From positions 69,528 to 94,930 of the forward strand of contig HF998499.1 of assembly GCA_000433775.1 (NCBI GenBank): a stretch of 25,403 nt of DNA, in the 5' to 3' direction. Position 1 is the stretch's first letter; each line of letters begins with the position of its first letter. Shown here in pieces: positions 1 through 7,595 of the stretch. The position numbers and the translations under genes were made by a program. Source of the stretch: Corallococcus sp. CAG:1435 (GTDB taxonomy: Bacteria; Bacillota; Clostridia; Christensenellales; CAG-314). Under the pieces are notes generated by a model. It did no database searches. It saw only the letters and a program-made list of their open reading frames with translations, and was not told the DNA's origin.

Positions 1-1
1 G

Positions 2-1846
2 GGACGGGTTACCGATATCGGCAGAAACGGCACAGTGCAAAACACCGTGTATCTGGAAAAATGCGTTGTCGACGGCGTTACTTTGGATGGCAGGGTTAAA
101 ATGTACGTGTACGACGGAACGGTTTTCGACACAGGCGATACCGTTACTCTGCACGGTACGCTTCGCAACGTATATGCAGTGCAGTCCCGAGTGGACACAT
201 TTGCCGTTCGCAACAATGTGCGTTACGAAATGTCCGACGTATCTCTTTTGCAACATCAAAGCGGTGCGCTGACATTGGGCGAAAAGGTGCGCAGATACGT
301 GTACGAAACTACGTCGAAGTACATGCCGGAAAACGGCGACATTGCCTACGCATTGCTGACAGGCGACCGCAACGCCGTCGATTCTCTGAAAGAGGACGCC
401 TTCATTTCTGCGGGAATAATTCACCTTCTTGCCGTAAGCGGATTGCACGTGGGGTTTGTAATTGCCATTTTCGGCTTTTTCCTCAGAAAGTTGCGTCTTC
501 CCACCTTTGCGGAACTGTTGATTTTGCTTGTTCCGCTGTGCTTTTACGCCTATGTGTGCAACTTTACTCCCTCCGTGCTGCGTGCTGTGATAATGGCGGT
601 GTGCGTCTACGCCGTGCGTATCGTGTACGGAAGATACGATTTACTTTCTTCGCTGTGCTGGGCGGCAACAATTATTCTTGTTGCTCAGCCTCTGTTTTTG
701 TTTGACGTCGGATTTCAACTATCCGTAACTTCGGTGTTCGGTATTGCCACGGTGCACAAACGACTTTCCCGTGTAATAAGCAAAATTCCCAACAAATTTG
801 CCGTCAAGGCACTTTCTTCGCTGGCGTTGTCCTTTTCCTGCATTGTGGCGACGTTTTTTCTCAACGCCTATTACTTTTCGTCGGTGGCTGTGGCGGGACT
901 TGTTGTAAACGTGGTGGCGATTCCCTTAACGCTGGTGGCTTTCGTGCTTTGTTTTGCGGGGCTGGTTCCCTTTTTGTCGCAATACGTTTTGGCTGTCGGC
1001 GACAGAGTGTTGCAGGCGGTGTCTTGGGTGGCGCAGGGCGCAAGCAAACTTGACGCTTCGCTGAACATAAACACCGTAGCCGTTGCCATACCTGTTTTTA
1101 TGATTGTGCTGTTTGCCGTGGGCGGTTTCGTGCGTCTTGGCAAAGGCAAAAAGATTTTCTATCCCGTTTGCGGAGTAATTCTTGCCCTTTGCGTTGCCGT
1201 TACCTACATTCCGCAACGCAGCGACAATGCGGTGTCGGCATTTTTCGGCTACGACGACACGGTAGTGGTGGCAACTTCGCCAAACGAAACGGTGATTGTT
1301 GCAGATTTCGACGACGAGTATTGCATGGCTCAGGCAACGGACTTTTTGTCGCATAAGAGGGTTGACAATCTTGTTTTGGCAATTACAAATTGCAAAGATG
1401 CCCAACTCAACGTGGTGTGCCAACTGTGCGACGCCTTCGACGTTGCCCGTGTGTATTTGCTGGACAGCAGCGGCAACACAACTGTGCAAAACTTTTTGGC
1501 GGAACGTGGCATAGACACAATACGCACCCTGCCCAACCGCAGGGTGGGAGGCAACATTACTATTCAACCTGTGTACGACGGCGGGCTTTGCGCCGTGGTG
1601 GTGAAGGTGGGAAACATCACCGTTGCAAACGTGGTGTGCGACGGGGTCAAGGCTCAAAACTTTGCAGGGCTGCGTTCCGACATCGACTACTATCTTTTGC
1701 GAGAAGGCGAAAGCGTCTATTGCGACAAAAATCTTCCCAACCTTTCAGTGTATCAGCAAAACTCGCCGCTTAACTTCGGCGCAAATAAGTACGGAAACTT
1801 TACAATAAAAGAAAAAGATGGTAATATATTGTTAAATTTTCGGTGA
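2..1846 (+). CDS. comEC: ComEC/Rec2-family DNA-uptake channel, 5'-truncated by window edge
   Basis: ComEC forms the inner-membrane channel that imports single-stranded DNA during transformation. The frame is open to base 2, so the N-terminal membrane segment lies outside the window. The GTG at 35 is unlikely to be the true start, because upstream codons already read as part of an OB-like DUF4131 domain. Counting from the GTG, residues 1-70 are that domain. Residues 105-395 are the Competence domain, with the family motif HLLAVSGLHVG at 130-140, then PSVLRAVIM at 179-187 and DVGFQLS at 224-230 among about eight hydrophobic helices. The C-terminal 200 residues sit where a metallo-beta-lactamase domain belongs. 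No HxHxDH motif is present: the expected place reads VLAITNCKDAQLN. holA follows after 4 nt, the usual Firmicutes pairing. Family assignment is firm; DNA uptake by this strain is not shown. Confidence 0.93.
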   Translation, partial: GRVTDIGRNGTVQNTVYLEKCVVDGVTLDGRVKMYVYDGTVFDTGDTVTLHGTLRNVYAVQSRVDTFAVRNNVRYEMSDVSLLQHQSGALTLGEKVRRYVYETTSKYMPENGDIAYALLTGDRNAVDSLKEDAFISAGIIHLLAVSGLHVGFVIAIFGFFLRKLRLPTFAELLILLVPLCFYAYVCNFTPSVLRAVIMAVCVYAVRIVYGRYDLLSSLCWAATIILVAQPLFLFDVGFQLSVTSVFGIATVHKRLSRVISKIPNKFAVKALSSLALSFSCIVATFFLNAYYFSSVAVAGLVVNVVAIPLTLVAFVLCFAGLVPFLSQYVLAVGDRVLQAVSWVAQGASKLDASLNINTVAVAIPVFMIVLFAVGGFVRLGKGKKIFYPVCGVILALCVAVTYIPQRSDNAVSAFFGYDDTVVVATSPNETVIVADFDDEYCMAQATDFLSHKRVDNLVLAITNCKDAQLNVVCQLCDAFDVARVYLLDSSGNTTVQNFLAERGIDTIRTLPNRRVGGNITIQPVYDGGLCAVVVKVGNITVANVVCDGVKAQNFAGLRSDIDYYLLREGESVYCDKNLPNLSVYQQNSPLNFGANKYGNFTIKEKDGNILLNFR

Positions 1847-1850
1847 TACA

Positions 1851-2816
1851 ATGGAACTGACTTTTCTCAATCTAAAAGAAAACCTTGCAAAAACATTTTT
1901 CCCTGCGCTTTGTCTGTTTGGCACGGACAGGTGGCTTTTGCGCAAAAGCGTGGATATTGTCTGCGACGCCTGCCACGTTACCGACAAAAATTACGGTGTG
2001 GACAGGTTGGAAGCCCCTTCCTACGCACAGTTGGAAAGAAGTTGCTGTACACCGTCAATGTTTTCCCCCGTCAAAGTGGTTGTTTGCAGCGAATTTGTCT
2101 TTCCGCAGGGCAGGCAGATGCAGGAAACGGTTTCTTCGCTGTCCTCGCTGGTCAAAAATTGCGACGGCAGTTTTTGTCTGGTGTTCATTGCCGAAAAGTT
2201 TTCCCCCTACGACAAGGTAGAGGGCATTGTGGGGGTGGACTGCAAAAAACTTGACACGTCCATGGTGGCAAAGTGGATTGTCGCCTTTGCCAAAAGGCAG
2301 GGCGTTTCGGTGGACAACATTTGCGCCCGCCGTCTTGCCGACTACTGTCTCAACGACATGACCCGTGTGGAAGAAGAAACGCAAAAACTCATCGACTACG
2401 GGGAAATAACCCTCAATTCCATCGAAGCAATGGTAAGCAAGGACACGGAGTACAAGGTGTTTCAACTGTCCAACGCCGTTTCGCAAAGCAGTGCCGACGC
2501 CGCCCTTAAAATGTACGACGCCCTGATTGCTTCCGGCGAAGAGGCAAGGGGATTGTTCGGCTTGCTGTACAACTTTTACCGCAGGGCGTACTACACGAAA
2601 ATTTCCTCTTGCTCCGACGAGCAACTTTGCAATTATTTTGCCGTCAAACCTTATGCACTTGTTAAAGTGAGGGAAGTTGCGCAAAAGTACAAACCCATGC
2701 AGTTGAAAAAAATTCTGGACATTTTTGCAGAGGCGGACGTCAGGTTGAAGTCCTTTGCCGACGAAAACGAAGTAATGAAAACGATAATTTTCAAAATCTC
2801 CGCATTGAGAGGATGA
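1851..2816 (+). CDS. holA: DNA polymerase III subunit delta
   Basis: HolA (delta) is the clamp-loader subunit that opens the beta sliding clamp in the replisome. The 321-residue product matches the usual length of about 320-345. It shows the delta pattern: an N-terminal nucleotide-binding-like fold beginning near PALCLFGTDRWLLRKSVD (residues 18-35), a middle segment with the delta-typical helices around RRLADYCLNDMTRVEEETQKL, and a C-terminal helical collar domain around SGEEARGLFGLLYNFYRRAY. Delta has no Walker A motif and none is seen here. The ATG starts 4 nt after the comEC stop, so translational coupling is likely. In many Firmicutes rpsT lies next to comEC-holA, but it is absent here. 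Alternatives are unlikely given both context and sequence. Confidence 0.88.
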   Translation: MELTFLNLKENLAKTFFPALCLFGTDRWLLRKSVDIVCDACHVTDKNYGVDRLEAPSYAQLERSCCTPSMFSPVKVVVCSEFVFPQGRQMQETVSSLSSLVKNCDGSFCLVFIAEKFSPYDKVEGIVGVDCKKLDTSMVAKWIVAFAKRQGVSVDNICARRLADYCLNDMTRVEEETQKLIDYGEITLNSIEAMVSKDTEYKVFQLSNAVSQSSADAALKMYDALIASGEEARGLFGLLYNFYRRAYYTKISSCSDEQLCNYFAVKPYALVKVREVAQKYKPMQLKKILDIFAEADVRLKSFADENEVMKTIIFKISALRG

Positions 2817-2817
2817 T

Positions 2818-3318
2818 ATGCTCGATTTAAGAAAAAACTATAAACTTTCCGGCGTGCTTTCACGTGTGTTTTTTGTGGTTACATTCATGTTTGCCAACTG
2901 GCAACAAGGTCTTGCCGCAACCGTGATAGCAACGGGACAATCCAATTTTTGGCTGGCGCTTGCCATTGTGATGGTAACAGGCGTTGCCGGAGCGTTGCTT
3001 GTGCCGATAATTGTAAGTTTCGCCCTCAGTCTTGCAAGAATCTATTCCGTTCCCGTTGGCGAATACGGAATTCTGGCAGTGTCGTTTTTCGGTTTGGGAT
3101 ACCTTTTGAGGGGGCTTCTGAACATCGTAAACTTTTTCACACCGGTAATGTTGGTGTGGGGCGGCGTAATTTTCCCCTTCGTCGCCACGCTTGTGGCGTC
3201 GGTTGGGTTTTACGCTGTCACATCCAAACTGTACTTCAACGACCTCACACGTCCCTACTATTTCAGGGTGTGCGTGTTGGTTTTCTTTGTGGCTGTGCTA
3301 ATAATGGAGGTGCTGTAA
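2818..3318 (+). CDS. hypothetical five-helix membrane protein
   Basis: I do not recognise this 166-residue protein. It is strongly hydrophobic, with about five predicted helices near residues 13-35, 43-71, 83-105, 108-136 and 148-165, and only short polar loops. The first segment (RVFFVVTFMFANWQQGLAA) could be an anchor or an uncleaved signal. No catalytic motif, cysteine pair or binding signature is evident. The ATG begins 1 nt after the holA stop, and the M28 peptidase begins 1 nt after its own stop, so it is almost certainly translated as part of this operon. Position suggests a partnership with the peptidase or with lspA at the membrane, but that is inference only. Confidence 0.75.
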   Translation: MLDLRKNYKLSGVLSRVFFVVTFMFANWQQGLAATVIATGQSNFWLALAIVMVTGVAGALLVPIIVSFALSLARIYSVPVGEYGILAVSFFGLGYLLRGLLNIVNFFTPVMLVWGGVIFPFVATLVASVGFYAVTSKLYFNDLTRPYYFRVCVLVFFVAVLIMEVL

Positions 3319-3319
3319 C

Positions 3320-4621
3320 ATGAAAAAACTTGTACCTGCGTTGCTCGTTGCCACATTGACTCTGTGTGCATTGTTCAATATTTTCGTTTTCCCCGTTGCG
3401 GCTTTTGCCGACGAAACAGGCACGCAAACGGTGCCTGCAATAGACACGACGGACGAAGCGTACGTTTTTTTGAATGATTTTGTAACCCAGTTCCCCGACA
3501 GAAGCAGTTCTATCAGCGGGGAAAACGAACTGAAAGCAGTCCGGTACCTGAAAACAAAATTCGACGAGGTTGCGTCGCAATACGGTTTGCAAGGCTACAA
3601 CAGTGAAATTATGCCCTACGGAACATCGGAAAACAGCGTTGACGGCTACAATCTGGAGGCTGTGATTACCGCCTCGGGCAACGCTTCGGACAGTTCCGAA
3701 AGGATAATAGTAGGAGCGCATTACGACAGCATCGGAGAGGGGGCAAACGACAACGCCGCAGGCGTAACGGCATTGTACCTCACAATGAAAAAAGTTGCCG
3801 AAAACGTCGGTTCTCTTCCCTGCGACGTGGTGTTTGTCGCCTTTGGCGGCGAGGAAATGGGTTTGGTAGGTTCCTCCGCCTACGTCAACAATATGACGAC
3901 GATGGAAATAGGCAACACCTTGCTTATGATAAACATCGACAGCATTGTCAGTGGCGACAATTTGTACGTATTTTGCGAAAACAAATCCACCGATATTGCC
4001 AATCTGTTTTTACAAAACGGAAGTGCAGTCCGTTTGACGGAAAAGCCCTACGCAGTCGGCACCTATCCTATTGACATTTACGGCTACGGCTACTACGAAA
4101 CGGTGCAAAACACCGACCACACCCCATTCCGTCTGCGTGGAATTCCCACGGCGTGTTTCTTTTCCGGCACATTTTCCGCAAACATATGGGATTACGCCGA
4201 AAGCACAAATAAAGACAACAACACCATGAACACCGTCGGCGACACGCTTGAACAACTTGTCGCAAAACACGGCAACAACGTACTGACACGTATCAACGGC
4301 GTTGCGTCAACGGTGGCAGACACGCTGCTTTCTCAGCAGTTTTTGTCCGTAGCGCAAAATGCACGCAGTCAGTTGATGGACAACAATGTGCTGTTCAACA
4401 TTATGTGGCCCAAAATCGCCGTTTTGGGAGCGGTAGTGGTAACGGCTTTGTTTGCGGTGTTGCATTACCGCAAATTGCAAAAGAAGTCCATCATGTCCGA
4501 CGGCGGCGTAAACAACCGCAAGATATTTTCCACCCCCGATGCCAAAGACATCTTTTCCTTCGATGAGGGAAGCGACAAGGGCAAAGACAGTGCGGAAGAT
4601 ATTTTCACATTCAAAAAGTAG
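3320..4621 (+). CDS. M28-family zinc aminopeptidase, exported and membrane-anchored
   Basis: This is a two-zinc peptidase of the M28 family, predicted to act outside the membrane on N-terminal residues of peptides. Residues 1-30 form a signal peptide or anchor (MKKLVPALLV, hydrophobic core, AFADE). The five expected metal ligands and the catalytic acid are visible: H134 and D144 in GAHYDSIGEGANDNAAGV, E178/E179 in GGEEMGLVGSSAYV, D207 in INIDS and H267 in DHTPF. A second hydrophobic helix at about 361-382 is followed by basic residues and a 50-residue charged tail, so the enzyme is probably held on the outer face with its C-terminus in the cytosol. The tail repeats DIFSF and DIFTF. A strong Shine-Dalgarno (GGAGG) precedes the ATG. 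The substrate is unknown. Ordinary secreted M28 enzymes lack such a tail. Confidence 0.88.
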   Translation: MKKLVPALLVATLTLCALFNIFVFPVAAFADETGTQTVPAIDTTDEAYVFLNDFVTQFPDRSSSISGENELKAVRYLKTKFDEVASQYGLQGYNSEIMPYGTSENSVDGYNLEAVITASGNASDSSERIIVGAHYDSIGEGANDNAAGVTALYLTMKKVAENVGSLPCDVVFVAFGGEEMGLVGSSAYVNNMTTMEIGNTLLMINIDSIVSGDNLYVFCENKSTDIANLFLQNGSAVRLTEKPYAVGTYPIDIYGYGYYETVQNTDHTPFRLRGIPTACFFSGTFSANIWDYAESTNKDNNTMNTVGDTLEQLVAKHGNNVLTRINGVASTVADTLLSQQFLSVAQNARSQLMDNNVLFNIMWPKIAVLGAVVVTALFAVLHYRKLQKKSIMSDGGVNNRKIFSTPDAKDIFSFDEGSDKGKDSAEDIFTFKK

Positions 4622-4680
4622 TCTTGCGGGGCAAATATTTGAGAGGTAAATTTTGCCTACAGGCAAAAGACGGTAAAAAG

Positions 4681-5442
4681 ATGAAACACAAAAAAAGCAA
4701 AACATTGACCAAAGGCGTTTTTGTTGCGGTGTACCTCGCAGTAATTGCCGTGTGCATTGCTTTGGATCAGTTGACAAAACAACTCATATTTGAAAATTTG
4801 TTGCATGCCACCCCCGGCGAAAGCGTAAACGTGTTGGGCAAATTTTTGCGGTTTTACGCAGTGTACAACGAGGGGGCTTCCTTTGGCATGGGCAAAAGCG
4901 ACGCCGCAAATATTGTGTTCTTTATCATCACCGTGTTGGGAACGCCGGTGTTTTGCTTCATGCTGTGGCGCAGCCGCACACGCAGCGTTTGCGGACAGGT
5001 GGGTTTTGCCTTTATTGTCGGAGGCACAATTGGCAACGCCATCGACAGAGCGTTTGTGCAAACGGATGCTGGAAAATTTTTCAGCGGAAAGGTCAGAGAT
5101 TTCATTTCTTTTTCCATTTTTCCGCCGATATTCAACATTGCCGACAGTTTTTTGGTGATAGGCACCTTGCTTGCCGTGGTGGCAATTCTGTTTGCCGACA
5201 GCGACGCTTTGTTTGCGCCGTCGGCAAGAAAGGCGCAGGAGGATGCGCAGGGCGCAAATCAAAGTTGTTGTTTGCCTCAGACGGAGGACAACTGCGCAGA
5301 CGGCGAGCAATCAAGTAATGCCGCCGAAAACCATTCCGCTACGGAGATGCAAGGGGACGTTGCCTCCGAACAGCCGACGACGGCGAAATCGGAAAATGCA
5401 ACGGACAACGGCAAAAAGGGAGAAAAGGATGAAAACCGTTGA
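4681..5442 (+). CDS. lspA: Signal peptidase II (prolipoprotein peptidase) with long C-terminal tail
   Basis: LspA cleaves the signal peptide from diacylglyceryl-modified prolipoproteins in the membrane. The start is placed at the ATG at 4681. An in-frame TTG at 4624 would add 19 residues before the charged MKHKKSK leader and looks less natural. Conserved blocks are present: DQLTK (29-33), YNEGASFG (62-69), GGTIGNAIDR (114-123) and FNIADS (151-156), giving the catalytic aspartates D122 and D155. Four hydrophobic helices fit the family. The family usually ends near residue 160-170. This protein continues about 75 residues with a polar, low-complexity tail rich in A, E, N, Q, S and T, ending in lysines and acids. 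Its last codons overlap rluD by 14 nt, the lspA-rluD order seen in Bacillus and many Clostridia. The gap after the peptidase gene is 59 nt. Confidence 0.93.
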   Translation: MKHKKSKTLTKGVFVAVYLAVIAVCIALDQLTKQLIFENLLHATPGESVNVLGKFLRFYAVYNEGASFGMGKSDAANIVFFIITVLGTPVFCFMLWRSRTRSVCGQVGFAFIVGGTIGNAIDRAFVQTDAGKFFSGKVRDFISFSIFPPIFNIADSFLVIGTLLAVVAILFADSDALFAPSARKAQEDAQGANQSCCLPQTEDNCADGEQSSNAAENHSATEMQGDVASEQPTTAKSENATDNGKKGEKDENR

Positions 5443-6340
5443 ACTGACTGCGGAAGAAACCAGCCGACTGGACGTATTTCTTACAAACGCTTCCCTCACA
5501 CGTTCGCATGCTCAAAAACTCATTGCGCAGGGCGCAGTTACCGTAAACGGCAATGTAGTTACAAAGTGTTCCGCAGAGGTCAAGCCCGACAGCGTGGTGA
5601 AAGTGTGTTTGCCCGACGAAGTACCTCTTTCCGTGTCTGCGCAGGACATTCCTTTGGATATTGTCTATCAGGATGCCGACCTTGCAGTAATCAACAAGCC
5701 GCAGGGCATGACGGTGCATCCTGCAAACAACGTTTTTACCGATACCCTAGTAAATGCGCTGCTTTTTCACATAAGCGATTTGTCTGGCATAAACGGTGTA
5801 TTGCGACCGGGCATTGTACACCGTTTGGACAAGGACACAAGCGGTTTGCTGGTTATTGCCAAAAACGACAAGGCACATGTGGAGTTGCAAAGACAAATTC
5901 AGACAAAGCAATGCCACCGAATTTACATTGCGCTTTTGGAAGGTGTGCTTAAAGAAAACAGCGGTACAGTGGACAAACCCATTGGACGCAGCCTTTCGGA
6001 CAGGAAGAAGATGGACACGGTGCCAAACGGACGCAACGCCGTTACGAATTACAGCGTCATCAAGCGTTACAGGCACTACACGCTAGTGCGGTTCGAACTT
6101 AAAACGGGACGCACTCATCAGATTCGTGTACACGCCAAGTTTTTGGGACACCCCGTGGTGGGGGACAAAACCTACGGCTACAAAAATTGCAAATGGAATC
6201 TCAACGGGCAGTTGCTTCATTCGCAGACGTTGATTTTCACACATCCCACAACGGGAGAAACAATGTCCTTCACGGCACCTTTGCCCGACTATTTTTGCCG
6301 TGTGCTGGACATTTTGGACAAAACGGACGAGGCAGTATGA
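5429..6340 (+). CDS. rluD: RluA-family large-subunit pseudouridine synthase
   Basis: The enzyme isomerises uridine to pseudouridine in 23S rRNA; the exact sites cannot be told from sequence. The start is the ATG at 5429, preceded by a purine-rich AGAAAAGG and lying inside the end of lspA (14-nt overlap). The frame is open further upstream but lies within lspA. The 303-residue product has an N-terminal S4 RNA-binding domain (about residues 12-60, SRLDVFLTN...SHAQKLIAQGAVTVNG). A catalytic domain follows with VINKPQGMTVHP (88-98), HRLDKDTSGLLVIAK (131-145, catalytic D134) and the conserved GRTHQIRVH block. Length and motifs are normal. The gene is translationally coupled to lspA and to the next gene. 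The symbol rluD is the usual family-level name; it could be another RluA-type paralogue. Confidence 0.92.
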   Translation: MKTVELTAEETSRLDVFLTNASLTRSHAQKLIAQGAVTVNGNVVTKCSAEVKPDSVVKVCLPDEVPLSVSAQDIPLDIVYQDADLAVINKPQGMTVHPANNVFTDTLVNALLFHISDLSGINGVLRPGIVHRLDKDTSGLLVIAKNDKAHVELQRQIQTKQCHRIYIALLEGVLKENSGTVDKPIGRSLSDRKKMDTVPNGRNAVTNYSVIKRYRHYTLVRFELKTGRTHQIRVHAKFLGHPVVGDKTYGYKNCKWNLNGQLLHSQTLIFTHPTTGETMSFTAPLPDYFCRVLDILDKTDEAV

Positions 6341-7173
6341 AAAATCTCATCTCTTTGACGGAATTTAACAGACAAGACGTAACGCAGGTGTTGGAAGTTG
6401 CAACGCAGATGCGCCGAGTGGTTTTGACCGCCTACAAAAAGGGACCGCAACTGATCGGACATGTCGTTTCGGGGGTGTGGCAAAAGCCTTGCCTTTCCAG
6501 CACGGCATTTTCTCTTGCCGCCGCCTACCTTTCCGGCACGGCTATGCCCGTTTTCGGCGTGGAAGACGTGCTTTCCCATTGCCGTTCGTTGGACAACATG
6601 GGGGTTAACACCGTTGTCGTTTCCAGCGAAAACGACAATATCGTGCGACAGTTTGCTTCAAACGCCCGTTGCCGTGTTATCAACGGCGGTTCGTCCCAAT
6701 TCGACCCTGTCGGAGTTTTGGCGGACTTGATGACGCTTATGCTCAAACTGGACGGACTCAACAACCTTTCCGTGTTGGCGGTGGGAAACAAAGAGCACAA
6801 CAAAATTACTGAATTGAGCCATTGTCTGCAACTGTTCGATTCCAATCTGGTGTGGTACCTTCCCGTGGAAGACTTTTCAACGCCACGCAAGGGCATTGTG
6901 CTCAACAGCATCGAAACGGCTTTCGCAGGAGCCGACGCCGTGGTGGATTTGGGTTTGCAACAGTTTGCCGACGCCACCAAGTACTACGGAACGGCAGGCG
7001 GTATTTCGGAAAAACTCATCGGCAAAGCACGGGTGGACGCACCTTTGTTGGGAGCGTCTACGGTGGTGGACAACATCGGTATCAAACAGTATGCTCATTC
7101 CGCCCTTTCCACAAGGGAAAGTTGCTACGTTTCCGTGGCAATGGCGGTGTTGTACATGATGACGAAAAACTGA
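6337..7173 (+). CDS. Aspartate/ornithine carbamoyltransferase-like protein lacking active-site residues
   Basis: The 278-residue product resembles aspartate carbamoyltransferase along its whole length: LTEFNRQDVTQVLEVA at the N-terminus, RVINGGSSQFDPVGVLADL where the family has its INAGDG..HPTQ block, NLSVLAVGNKEHNK at the second domain, and a C-terminal helix AHSALSTRESCYVSVAMA. The residues that bind carbamoyl phosphate and aspartate are missing. STRTR is replaced by PCLSS (51-55), HPTQ by DPVG (123-126), the MRHP-type block by SSEN, and HPLP by APLL. The S..K 80s loop is shortened. The reading frame is intact and overlaps rluD by 4 nt (ATGA). In Bacillus the pyr genes follow lspA-rluD, so this looks like a former pyrB. 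Catalysis is unlikely. A regulatory or scaffold role, or slow decay, remains possible. A terminator follows at once. Confidence 0.8.
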   Translation: MKNLISLTEFNRQDVTQVLEVATQMRRVVLTAYKKGPQLIGHVVSGVWQKPCLSSTAFSLAAAYLSGTAMPVFGVEDVLSHCRSLDNMGVNTVVVSSENDNIVRQFASNARCRVINGGSSQFDPVGVLADLMTLMLKLDGLNNLSVLAVGNKEHNKITELSHCLQLFDSNLVWYLPVEDFSTPRKGIVLNSIETAFAGADAVVDLGLQQFADATKYYGTAGGISEKLIGKARVDAPLLGASTVVDNIGIKQYAHSALSTRESCYVSVAMAVLYMMTKN

Positions 7174-7185
7174 AATTTCTAGTGT

Positions 7186-7215
7186 TGCGGTTTTCTTCGG
7201 AGAACCGCATTTTTT
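7186..7215 (+). terminator. Rho-independent terminator after the pyrB-like gene
   Basis: A 10-bp stem TGCGGTTTTC / GAGAACCGCA, with one G-U pair and a TTCG tetraloop, is followed by six T. It begins 12 nt after the stop codon and closes the comEC to pyrB-like gene block. Confidence 0.9.
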
Positions 7216-7549
7216 GTGTACGTATCAATGTTTTTGTTACATTTTGTTGTTTTTTCATGCAAAAAACGGGCGGTTTTGTCGGGGCTTTCGGGGTTTGAAA
7301 GAGATTGTTTTATTTGACTTTGTCGTCTGCAATACGTGCAGAATTCTTTGGTACTCGCAGTTTTTTTTGCTTGTGCGTAAGCGTGTTTTCAAATCCCTTT
7401 TGCAAATTGCAACATAATCAAAAGTCAATGCGTAATTGACAATTACATGAAAAAAGAACGGTTTTGTCAAAGTGCGACACAATCAAAAGTCCGCCGTAAA
7501 ACTTGGCATTTGCCTTTTGTCGGGGCGTGTTTTGCGTTTCTCTTGACTT
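7216..7549. other. Non-coding spacer with short direct and inverted repeats
   Basis: No convincing gene is present; the short frames here have no recognisable motif or good start. The stretch is T-rich. The 9-mer TCAAAAGTC occurs at 7418-7426 and 7483-7491, and an 11-bp inverted copy (TTGACTTTTGA, 7543-7553) overlaps the -35 region of ruvC. A perfect palindrome GTAATTG-A-CAATTAC lies at 7432-7446, and TTGCAA-A-TTGCAA at 7400-7412. Confidence 0.6.
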
Positions 7550-7578
7550 TTGACTTTGGGTGCAGTATCATATAAAAT
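7550..7578 (+). promoter_or_regulatory. Predicted vegetative promoter for ruvC-ruvA-ruvB-queA
   Basis: TTGACT at 7550-7555 and TAAAAT at 7573-7578 are separated by 17 nt, in the sequence TATAAAAT. An alternative -35, TTGACT, lies at 7543-7548 with a 17-nt spacer to TATCAT. The ruvC ATG is 17 nt downstream, so the leader would be very short. Confidence 0.6.
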
Positions 7579-7595
7579 AGTGTAACAGGTGTATT

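Noticed and set aside
4624..4680. TTG start for lspA adding 19 residues
   Set aside because: The ATG at 4681 gives a normal charged leader before the first helix, and the extra residues have no counterpart in the family.
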